Source: Sarcocystis neurona
Lineage: Eukaryota > Apicomplexa > Conoidasida > Eucoccidiorida > Sarcocystidae
DNA: 64,000 nt
Direction: 5' to 3'
Assembly (NCBI GenBank): GCA_000727475.1
Contig: KL647309.1
Span: 813,820 to 877,819 of the forward strand
Both the position numbers and the translations under genes were made by a program. The notes below the pieces were generated by a model that worked only from the letters and a program-made list of their open reading frames with translations, made no database searches and had not been told where the DNA came from. Positions 24,013 to 35,580 of the stretch are shown piece by piece (positions within the stretch are counted from its first letter, which is position 1; every line of letters starts with the position of its first letter).

Positions 24013-24140
24013 TCTCCGTTTGACCACCGTTTGAACGTCTACGTGCGCGATTCTTCAACGACGGTTAAATCGTGAGACGACGTATTCGTTCACTTTCTCT
24101 TCTTCTTTACTGCTTACGAGCTAAAGAAAAACAGGTGCTT

Positions 24141-24262
24141 CGATACAAGCCGCTGGTCGTCCGAGTATGCTACGTGATTCGTTACGGCACTTCCACGCCG
24201 TCGATACAAGCCGCTGGTTGTCCGAGTATGCTGCGTGAATCGTTACCTCACTTCCACGCCGT
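24141..24262. repeat. Tandem duplication, two copies of 61 bp
   Basis: Both units start CGATACAAGCCGCTGGT (24141 and 24202) and end CACTTCCACGCCGT, with a few substitutions. It lies 130 bp downstream of the tRNA gene. Confidence 0.85.
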
Positions 24263-24479
24263 ATCAGTTGTCTGTTACCAGTAACGCCGTCTTTACACGG
24301 TGATGAAATTGGGCGAAGCCGTTTTACAGAACCGTTTACCCGGCTTCTTTTTGACTAAGTCCGTTGCGGTTAACGGGTACGTAGTTTTCGCACAGTGCAC
24401 GTGCTCATGAATATGGGCAGCAATGACTCAAGAGTACAAAACAGTACCTTCGACACCAGCCGTGATTACAACTTTTCTA

Positions 24480-24900
24480 TGTAACTCGTCAACCAGTGAA
24501 GGGTGAGGCATTCTTCACACCACCTTTGTGTGTCAAGAGAGCAAGTCTTGTCATCCGTGTCCGAGTGCTTGTTTACGGGCAGCACAGCCTCACCGGCTGG
24601 GGTCAACCACAAGCACTAAAGGATCAGGTGCTCTCCACACTACATGAGTGTATCAGTGGTGCACATCTTGCCACACGACATCTAATGCTCGTTCATGGGC
24701 AGCAGATACTAGTGACGTACGCTTTGTTATCCTAACTGACAGGTGTCGTCTACAAGCAGCTAAGGTTACAAATGCGATGTGCAGGACATTGCACTTGTGC
24801 ATCAACAGAGCAAGTCTTGTCCTTGAATGCTCACACACGGGTAGCAGATACTAGTGACATAAGTTTTATTATCCTCAGCGGCAGGAGCACGACTTCTCAA
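24480..24900. repeat. Degenerate tandem repeat, three units of about 145 bp
   Basis: Units (starting near 24470-24480, at 24615 and at 24760) share CTAARGRTMAGG-like starts, GAGCAAGTCTTGTC, GCTCGTTCATGGGCAGCAGA and TACTAGTGAC. The last two are closest. Confidence 0.55.
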
Positions 24901-25792
24901 AACATTCGTGCTCCGTGGTTCTTCGATGCAATAATTCCCCAACTTATCATCTTCATCTTACATGGTATAGCTCTCCCTAAACGTCGTGTCATGCGCACAT
25001 AGTAGCACCGGCAGCTTAGGCCGCCCTTTCCCGACATCGGCTCATCAAGAGAGGAACCTGTCACCACGTCTGTACATCTGCTCTGTTGGCTTGGTTCCCC
25101 ACGCTGTGACCTACAGAAAAATTGAACTTTGCACTCCCCCGTCATGGCTTGTTAGAGGCCCTCGCGGTTATCCCATGTGCAGTTACTAGCAGCAGAAAGT
25201 TCTGGCCATACTTGGTCTCACATTCAGACATCAATAAGACCCTCGGTGTACTTCGTAGCGCTCACCTGTGTACGGAAATCTAGGTGGTGAGGAGCGTATG
25301 GGAGGTCGCCTTATCTGCGTGCTCTGAAAAGCAGGAGATCTTTCGCACACGCATAATGTGACTTCGTCTGCCGTTTTGACGCTTCCGGTGATATTTATTG
25401 AAATATATAGTCTACAAAGTGGGCCTGCACATCTCCGTAGCAACCGAGTGACTCTATCTGCTTGACTGGCAGATGCGGTTCCCTGGTAGCATATATGTAT
25501 TATGAATCCCAGTGGACTTGGTGTTACGCGTGTAGGCACACACAACGTCAACACTTAGACTATTTGGGGTACAACTACAGTACACATAGTTGAAACTACG
25601 TCTGCGCATCTCCCGTATATAAGTCAGTATTCTGTGGAGCAAAGGGACTGTTCGCACTCGATAAACAAGCACACAGGTGTCCTCGACTACATATGTGTGC
25701 AACCTGGTGTGGACACGCGTACGCATGCAATCAACTGAGAGTCCACAAAGCACGCATGTATATCTCTGATACTCACTACTATTATATGTATA
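24901..25792. other. No gene seen
   Basis: Repeat-poor intergenic DNA; short ORFs on both strands without recognisable features. Confidence 0.4.
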
Positions 25793-27300
25793 CGTGTTTT
25801 GAGTCAGGGAAGAGCACCTAGTAGTCACACGTGTCTACAGGACTGGGTTCAGGTGACGACGAGTGCTGAAGAACAGAATTGTCGGTCACATTCCTGTGTA
25901 GGCGTACTTCAAGGATGTACATACACACATATACACAATAATATCCATAACCCACGTAAGCACTCACCTAAAAATCTACCAAGCACGCACGTGTAGCTCC
26001 GTTATATATGCATATATTTATATATACGTGTTTTAAGTGAGGGAAGAGCACCTATCACTTACACGTGTCTATGGCTGACTTTGGTTCACTTGAAGACGTA
26101 TGTTGAAGAACAGAGACGACGTTCTCGCTCGTGCCTAGGCATATATCTCAGATGGGTACATTACACATACGCACATGAACACATGTAATCCACCTGGAGT
26201 GACTAGGTAGTCACTACTACCGCACGTCTACATGTTTACACATGTGTATACGTATATATATATATATTTTTATGTGTTATAAGTGAGGTAAGAGTAGCTG
26301 TCAGTTACACGTGTCTATGCCTGAATTTGGTTTACTTGAAGCCGTATGTTGAACAACAGAGGCGTCGTTCTCACTCGTGCGTAGGCATATTTCTCAGATG
26401 TGTACATTACACACACGCACATGAACATATATAAATCACGTAGAGTGACTACCTAGTGACGCACGTTTACATATTTACATATCTGTATACATATCTATCT
26501 CTCTATATATATATATTTACGTGTTTCAAGCGAGGGAAGAGCAGCTATCTGTTACACGTGCCTATGCCTGAATTTGGTTTACTTGAAGACGTATGCTGAA
26601 GAACAGAGACGTCGTTCTCACTCGTGCATAGGCATATTTCTCAGATGTGTGCATTACACATACGCACATGAACATATATAATGCACGTAGAGTGACTACC
26701 TAGTGACGCACGTTTACACATTTACATATCTGTATACACATCTATCTATCTATCTATATATATATATATATATATATTTTTACGTGTTTTAAGTGAGGGA
26801 AGAGCACCTATCCGTTACACGTGTCTATGCCTGAATTTGGTTTACTTGAAGACGTATGTTGAAGAACAGAGGCGTCGTTCTCACTCGTGCATAGGCATAC
26901 TTCTCAGATGTGTACATTACACATACGCACATGAACGTATATAATGCACCTAGAGTGACTACCTACTAACGCACGTCTACATGTTTACACATGTGTATAC
27001 GTATCTCTCTGTCTCTCTCTCTCTCTATATATATATATTTTCGTGTTATAAGTGAGGTAAGGGTGGCTATCAGTTACACGTGCCTATGCCTGAATTTGGT
27101 TTACTTGAAGACGTATGTTGAACAACAGAGGCGTCGTTCTCACTCGTGCATAGGCATACTTCTCAGATGTGTACATCACACATACGCACATGAACATATA
27201 TAATGCACGTAGAGTGACTACCTAGTGACGCACGTTTACATGTTTACATATGTGTATACATATATATATATACATACATACATACATACATACACATACA
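25793..27300. repeat. Satellite, six tandem units of 234-263 bp
   Basis: Units start with CGTGTTTTAAGTGAGGGAAG or a variant at 25793, 26027, 26273, 26520, 26783 and 27042. Each continues with TTACACGTGTCTATGCCTGA, GGCGTCGTTCTCACTCGTGC, AGATGTGTACATTACACATA and GAGTGACTACCTAGTGACGC, and ends in a variable AT microsatellite that accounts for the length differences. The first unit is the most diverged, the last four are very similar. Confidence 0.9.
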
Positions 27301-30300
27301 CACCCCACTGTAGTACGCTTGCCTACTGAGAAGCTCTTTGTTTGTGGACTCACGCGATGTAGAGACTAGAGGAGTCGCCTTTATTTCTGCGGGAACCCGT
27401 TTCACCGTTCACCTTTGCGCAGAACCACCGGTGACATGCGGATGCTTATACATATCTGTATCTCAGTAAACGTCCACATGCCTAAGTCTATGGAAGTCTA
27501 TGCCATAACGTGCAACGACTCTTTGCCCAGACACATTCGAAACGCTGCTCTCGTTAGCTCGTTACTGCGTCGTCTCCTTTACGACCCACGGCCACCATTT
27601 CGAGACCTGTCTTTGCATCTTGACGTTAGTGGTGTGACACGTGTTTTTACTGACTGTTGTGGACATACGTATCAATCGCATCCACCTACAGACGTATACA
27701 TATATACGTAAATGCTTACACGTCTCTCCCTCTCTCTCTCTCTCTCCTCTCTCTCCCTACGTGCTTACGACGATACATGAGTTCTGTCAGCCGTTGGTAC
27801 ACATATTTCTGACGGTGGATGTGATTATGCATTCAAGATTTCTCTACGTTAATAGATCTTTTAAAAAAATATGTACAGATACATCATATATAGCTAAGCA
27901 GTGCACAACGAAGGTGGTAAGCAAGGTGAAGACACTTGTGAATGCCAAAGGAACTACGCACGTTGTAGTGGTTTTCTTCAAGAGGGAGGTTCGTGCACCT
28001 CTACAGGTGCTAGTATTCGCTCCTTCGTGGTCGGACGCAGTGCGTCGGTGCGTTTTCATCTCTAAGAGGAAGCAGCAATGGAAAAAAGGATTTTCTTCAC
28101 GCGAGGTAGCTCCGCAACATAGCTCTAACACTCCCGGTGCTGATAATGAGGAACAAATGATGTAGTGATCAAGCAATGCAGTTCTGGAAAAGTTGCCACG
28201 TCGTCTTTTCTGGGCATGTAGCGGTAAAAAAGAAAAGGTGACAGTAATGCCGACCCATGTGGTGTGAAAAGCAGCAGTAGCAGTAGCAGTCGTAGTAGGA
28301 TTGTTAAGTATATCTCCTGTATGTAATTTGACATAATGACAAAGCTATCTTGAAGTCGCGCTGATCCTGTTGGTGTCCGATCCACAGATTTTTTAGCGAT
28401 GCCCGCTTTGCAGTGGAATAATGACGCAGATTCATAGACACCACTGTGTCGTGGCAAAAAAAAGATGAGTTTACTATTCTGCTGTCCAACTTACCGCTGC
28501 CGAAATGTGGGGGACGGATTGTAAGCGTACAAGATGTAGATAATGTGACAGGGGAATGAGCGCACGGTATGCACAACTATGTCAAATATAGTAAGACTGG
28601 AAATAGCGACGTAAGTAGCGCTAAGTGGCGCCACCAAGAGCAATAATTACGGACAAACGGAATTCTTCAGTGCCTTCTTATCCTATCGCAGTTGAAAATG
28701 TGTAACAGTAGGCGGAAGTGATGCTAGACGGCTTACCGTTGGCTTCATTTTAGTATATCGCGGTTTTATGTTGTTTGCGACATGTAACAGTATGTATAAT
28801 CCCCCCGTCTTGATGAAAAGCGTGGAGAGAATAATAAAAATGATGAACTCAAATAGGTTAGTTCTCACCTTGGTGCAAAATCATTCAGTTTGTGGTCCCA
28901 CCAAGGAAATAAAAAGTAACAGTGACAAAAATTGTAAGAGAAATTTGACAAGCAATCAACGGAAGCTAGGCTGCGGTTGGTGACGTCCGTGCCCTCCTTT
29001 GTCACGAGGAAAAGTAAAATTGTTGGTGACGCTATAAATAACCAAAATTATCCATCTCGCCCTCTGTTGTTCCATGCAGTCAGGTCAATACAAAAAGGTG
29101 ATTCGTAGAGCAGGTGTGGCTGGCGACAAGTGTATCGTAGCACGCGCATTAACTGTACGACTGTTCCAACCGAGTATGTACACCTGTGTGGCTTTTCTAG
29201 CTGGGATAGTAAAAGATATTTACAGGAATGCTACATGGGACACGTAAGGTCTTAATAGACAAAAATGCAAGAGCAACACCAACCACGTCGTCAGGTACCG
29301 TTTTCTACCCCTTCGGCCGCTCAACCAACTGTATTTCAAGCGGCAGATCTTGTTAAACAAGTCATCATACTTTCCCCATACACGGAGGTGGTCACTTCGC
29401 GCGGCCCCGATAGAGGCTGGCGCAGACGCACGTGTAGGATCTTTATTCGGAGAACTTTCTCGTTTGTGTACACGTAAGTAGTAGTGAGTGGAAACAGTGC
29501 CAGGCAGTCACCTTCAAGCGCTTGAAAACATATAAAGAAATGTCGCTCATGCAGGCGACCTCTAAGGATTGAAACAAAATTTACAGAAACTGGTGTGTCG
29601 GCACTGCAAAAGGCACCAAACGAAACACGGGTACCTGTATAACGTGCACTGCTTTCGCACACATACATATGAGGCCACAAGTATAGACGTGCATATGTAT
29701 GTCTACAGAACACACGCATTTGAATCTGTGCATATATAAAAATATATATACGCAAAGATATGTATGCAGCCGTACGTATACATCTCTGCTCAATAGTTAT
29801 AGACAATATATCTGTGTTTATCGCTACTGTATTGCTACGTATAATATCTTTTCCATCACGTACACCTATACACATATGTACACGTACACGTGCATGCCCT
29901 GTTTTAATATAGACGTGTATACATGTATACGTACGTACGCATTAGTACACCCGCGTCTAAGTACGAACATGCGTACAAATATATCTACCTGTGTATGCAG
30001 GCCTTTTTTTACATTTCTGTGGTCGCGCGTCTATACATTCGTAGAAAGGTGGACATTAGTCTAACCTTTGAGTGACACCTCCTTTTTAATTTCGATGAAC
30101 TTGAAAAGGATCAACTTTGGGTAGAAGAAGGAGGACGGAAAGGAAGATTTTCGAAAAGAAGAACCGAAGTATCTTTTCTCTCGTAAGGAAGGCGCAAATA
30201 TTAAAGAGATCGGACACGCAGACACACCACATACGTGACTTTGTGGAGAAACCGGGAGGCAGCGGGAAGACGCAGCCAGCCCTCTTTCGCCACCGAGCAA

Positions 30301-30920
30301 GCAAAGAGAAGATGCAGAACAACAGAAAAGTGAGGAAAAAAATGTTTGTATGACAACTCAGTGAGAGAGCTCAATTTGCGCGCTGTGCTGCTGCCGCTTA
30401 CGATCGAGTCAAGTGGCCTCAACAAGAGAAAATTTTACCATTTGCAGGTAATTAAATATATTCACATTTCACGTGCGTACATACATTCATCTACATACAC
30501 ATACACGCACACACATACAGACGTACATATGTATATTGTGCAGATATATACGTGCACGTCTATAATAGCTGTATAAATTTATATATCTGTTGGACAAGTA
30601 CACAAGTGTGTATACATATATACAACCATATCTTATACATATATGCTGGTGTATACAACTTGTACATCTATATATCTTAATACGTCCGTAAACAGATATA
30701 TCTGTCCACGTATGTGGCTCTTTAAGCCCTTGTATCCCTCTGTGTCTCTCTCTTTCTCTCCTCCTCTCTCTATACACGACTTTTCTTATCGGTCTCTTCT
30801 CTCTGTGTGCCTCTACCTAGAGTATTTAATAGTATCAGTGTCGAGGTAAAATGTCTGTATCCCATGATTTATCAGCGCGTGTGCCCTTTTCCTCTCCAAC
30901 TGCTCGTCCTTCTTCGTCTG
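27301..30920. other. Low-repeat intergenic DNA downstream of the ArgRS gene
   Basis: No confident gene. The plus ORF 27641-28165 (174 codons) and smaller ones lack recognisable features. 29650-30060 and 30460-30720 are AT/GT microsatellites. The last few hundred bases before 30921 should hold the ArgRS 3' UTR; no clear polyadenylation signal was found. Confidence 0.4.
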
Positions 30921-31624
30921 TCACATGTGGATGAGCGTGGGGATGCCAAGGAGATCGAGACTCTTGGCGATGACTTTTTCGGCTGCAGTGGTGAGGAGCA
31001 GGCGTGAGCGACTTATAGCCGTTTTTTCCTCTTCTTCGTCTTTTCTTCTCTCGGTGGTGAGGAGCAGGCGTGAGCGACTTATAGCCGTTTTTTCCCCTTC
31101 TTCGTCTTTTCTTCTCTCGGCTGTCTCCTTGCGGTGCCCACTATCGGGAGACATCTTTTCACCGCAGGAGTGACTTCTGCTGCTGCTTCTACTTCGGCTG
31201 CGTCCCTCGCTCTGGCCCACCCTCCCCCCATCACTGCCGGCGCCACAAGTTTCTCCTTGTTCAGAAGTGGTGGCGCCCGACGCATCTACATGGGAGGGGG
31301 GCAGAATGCGGTTTTTCTCGTAGAAAGAATTGAAGAGCAAACAAAGTTCGTAAAGATACGACGTGAGTTTGCTGGGCAGCAGTGCTGCTGTAGCGTCTTC
31401 AACAACCGAAGGAAAAAGGAGCAAACGCACGGCTAGCTGCCGGTCGAGGGGATCCGCATGCAGCAGCAACTGACACGCTGCTTCTTTTTCCCTCTCTCTC
31501 GCCTTCTTTTCTTCTTCTTCCTTATCTCCTTCTTCTTCCTTGTCCTCTCGATCCTTCTGTTCTGTCTTCTGTGCTTCGTCTTCGTTTCCGCTTCCCTTCT
31601 TTCTCGTGGAGAAGGAGGGGAAAC
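30921..31624 (-). CDS. ArgRS exon 12, anticodon-binding domain and stop
   Basis: Acceptor TTTTCTCTCCTTCAG. After a Lys/Glu-rich segment of about 50 residues it reads [20 protein letters not shown] and [20 protein letters not shown], the DALR-type anticodon-binding helix bundle. A Ser/Arg/Glu-rich insertion follows, then a 22-residue tandem duplication ending in RLLLTT, and [20 protein letters not shown] before TGA. The C-terminal Met is typical of the family. Confidence 0.94.
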
Positions 31625-34600
31625 CTGAAGGAGAGAAAATAGAGACGACGAGGAAAATAAGTTCACGCCCCAATACGCCTCTTCTCGACGCGTCTACAGG
31701 GTTGCCGAAGCGCAAAGCTATAGAAGAAGAAGTACGTACCCACCTACAGAGATACACCTATCGATATACATATATGTATGTGCTCGTGTGTGTGTGTGTG
31801 TGATATATATATACACACACATATATATATATATATATACGTATACGCATGAAAGAGAGAGAGAGTGAGAAGAAGATTCGTTGTTTAGCAAAGAAGCAGC
31901 AGATACTTCTACGTAGAATGTCTTCGACATGCGGAAGAGAAGACGCGCATGCATATCTCCGTGTAGCCACAGGCGTGAAGACAGACATCCTTTCAGCCGG
32001 TAAAAAAGGGACACATGTCTTTGAGTTCTGGGGGGACTGCTATAACAGACGCATCTATATCTAAATACAAAAAAATCTATCTCTATGCCTATCTGTCTAT
32101 CGACCAGTGTATTTCTCCATCTATATATCTTCTTGTACCTCTTTCGCTGTGTATCTTGCCTTCTCCTTTCCCTTTCTCTCTTCCTCTCTGTATATATATA
32201 TATACATGTATATATATGTATATATGTATATAAACACGTGTGTATACTACACACGCAGGGAGATAAGCATATGGGTCGTGCCAAATAGGAAGTGAGCTAG
32301 ATCCTGAACAAGGAGGTGTCCTCCAGCAGAAGACTTTTTCGTTTAAAGGAAGAAGGCTGGTTCTGGCCAGCCTTCTTGTATATATATATATACACCTACA
32401 CACATACATATCGACATGCATATATATATATATGCATACTGTTTTCTACGTGTATATATATATATACGCCTGTAAGTGTACGCCGACATATACATATATA
32501 TATATCTTTGTATACGTGGATACATATACGTGTGTGTACGTACATGTTCGCAGATATTTATATGTATGTATGCCTTTGTCTTGGTTTGTCTGATGTAGAA
32601 ACAGACAACTACTCCATTATACGCCTATTTACACGTGTAAATATCTAACATCTGTGTTTCCTATCTCCCTACATCTATTTATATACGGATATATGTGTAT
32701 GCGTCCGCAGGTATACATGCGGTACATCTTTGTGTATGCTGGGCAAAAAAAGTTGCAGCACCCACGGCATTTGTCTTCTGCAAAGTCGAAAGACGCACTT
32801 CTTCTTGCAGTTACTTCAAGAAAGTGTTATTCTTTCTTCAGCTGCGGCGATATCAGGTGTACGTACACTGGGGTATACGTGGAGCAAAAAGTCTCTTCAC
32901 TTCTCACCAGCGGTAATAACAGGTGTACATACACTGCAAATGACTTGTGTAGATGTCACACATATATTCATGTACGTAGTAAAGGTAGAGACAGATAGCA
33001 CTACACCAAGACAGAGAGCTATACCTACTAGAGAGACGCACATATAAATATATACATATGTATATACATGTGTATATATATCTATGCAGGTATACTGACA
33101 CATATAGATATAAATAAATACATATAGGTATATGCCTATGTTTAGAGATATATAGATGTATGTATAGATCTACTTACACGAAGATATATAGATATAAACG
33201 AACATATAGATACATACAGATATATAATTACAGGGATACACATAGAGAGAGACACGCATACATAGTGATATATAGATACACGTGGATATAGATATATATA
33301 GATATATACATAAAGATGTACCTACATCTACATCTATACATATATAGATACATACAGATATAGATATAGACATAGGTGTACAGAGTTACACATATATTGA
33401 GATATAGATATACGAGTTTTACCTGTATAGAGCCATAGATATATATATATATACACGTATCTATCGATCTGTCTGCGTATATATGTAGGTATATTTCTAT
33501 GTGTATATATATAGATTCAGATATGTGTAGATATAGATATATATAGATGTAGATATATACAGATATAGATGTGTCTAGAAATATATGCATATAGACACAG
33601 ATATATATATATATATATACACGTATATACCTAGAGGTATACATATGCACGTATACAGGTATACATATGCATACGTGTATACAGATACATATATATATAT
33701 ATATAGAGAGAGAGAGATCTATATAGATATACATGAATGTAGATTTATGTATATACTATATCCATCCGATATATATATATATATGTACAGAATTAGCTAT
33801 ATAGACACAGATATATAGACATGAACACAACAATATAGTGATGCGGAGATTTGAATATAAAGAGAAAAGTAGTTAGAAGTATAAGTTGCTTTCTTCGAGA
33901 ATACGCAGAAGTCGAGTGAGAGATCCGTACGAAACGACTCCGTCATGGTTGTAGATGATGAATATACACGAGAAATATCGGGAAATATATATATATACAC
34001 ATAAAGACAACTACTGATATACACATATACATATATATATATGCATATATAAATTTACATACATATAGATAGATACTGATATCTACATATATATGTAGAT
34101 ATATGTGCATATATAAATATATATATATATATACATATAGATAGACAATGNNNNNNNNNNNNNNNNNNNNNNNNNNNNNNNNNNNNNNNNNNNNNNNNNN
34201 NNNNNNNNNNNNNNNNNNNNNNNNNNNNNNNNNNNNNNNNNNNNNNNNNNNNNNNNNNNNNNNNNNNNNNNNNNNNNNNNNNNNNNNNNNNNNNNNNNNN
34301 NNNNNNNNNNNNNNNNNNNNNNNNNNNNNNNNNNNNNNNNNNNNNNNNNNNNNNNNNNNNNNNNNNNNNNNNNNNNNNNNNNNNNNNNNNNNNNNNNNNN
34401 NNNNNNNNNNNNNNNNNNNNNNNNNNNNNNNNNNNNNNNNNNNNNNNNNNNNNNNNNNNNNNNNNNNNNNNNNNNNNNNNNNNNNNNNNNNNNNNNNNNN
34501 NNNNNNNNNNNNNNNNNNNNNNNNNNNNNNNNNNNNNNNNNNNNNNNNNNNNNNNNNNNNNNNNNNNNNNNNNNNNNNNNNNNNNNNNNNNNNNNNNNNN

Positions 34601-35543
34601 NNNNNNNNNNNNNNNNNNNNNNNACATATAGATAGATACTGATATCTACATATATATGTAGATATATGTGCATATATAAATATATATATATATATACATA
34701 TAGATAGACAATGATATATAGACGTAGAAACGTAGATGCAGAGGTAGATCCGCATGCGATGAGAGCGTCGCTGTTGTGGATAACAGAGACGGAGCAGCAA
34801 AAGTGAGCGATTTACTTGGCAGAAGGTGCTGCAGCAGATGGCGAGCTTCTCTTCGTCGCAGAAGGGACCGTATACGAACCAATGTATAAAGAATGTAGCA
34901 CGCTGCGTTTCCCGTTGTTGCCAGCAGTTTTTCTGTCGAGAAGCTGTAGTCTTCGTCGCGCCTTTTCTTCAGCTCTGCGTAGCGCAGCGCCGCGATGCCT
35001 GCCCACCACACACAGAGAGAAAGGAAAGTGTGTGAGCGGGTGAGCGAAAAGGAGAGTAAATGGAAGAAGTGCTGCAGGGAGACGGACGCGAACGAAAAGA
35101 GAGGAGCGGAAGAAGACACACGCACACAAGTGAAGAGACGAGGGTCCTTCTCAGGTGTACGTACACCAAAAACCGCTAAACAGCAAGCAAGCACCGCGTT
35201 TGTTCTCAACTTCCTCTTCTACTCCCCACACGCCTCCACTATGTGTCTTGTATTATACTTCACTGCTTCACACACATAAATATACATATTTATATATACA
35301 TATAAAAATAGCTATATATACGCCTTTATACATACATACATACATACGTTTATACAGACATACATATATACATATATATATATATATCAGTCTCTCTTTC
35401 TCTGTGTTCTTCTCTGTGTAGCTTGTTGCTAGTATATATGTCGCGTATATGTTCGATGGAACGTTATTCCTCATTTATATATATATATATATATATTTCT
35501 CCCTCTCTCTGTTTCTCTCTATGAAAGAGGTCATTTGCCGTCT

Positions 35544-35580
<37 letters not shown>

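Larger units (their letters stand above)
31625..34815 (-). other. ArgRS intron 11
   Basis: AT/GT and GATA-type microsatellites (31740-31850, 32190-32560, 33040-34150), two palindrome copies (32856, 32922) and the second assembly gap. Confidence 0.75.

Noticed and set aside
25793..27300. CRISPR-like regular repeats
   Set aside because: Units are about 250 bp with no short repeat/spacer alternation, and the genome is eukaryotic.
30117..30353. Plus ORF containing GGSGKT, resembling a P-loop
   Set aside because: The flanking residues do not form a Walker A context, the ORF is short and has no second nucleotide-binding motif.
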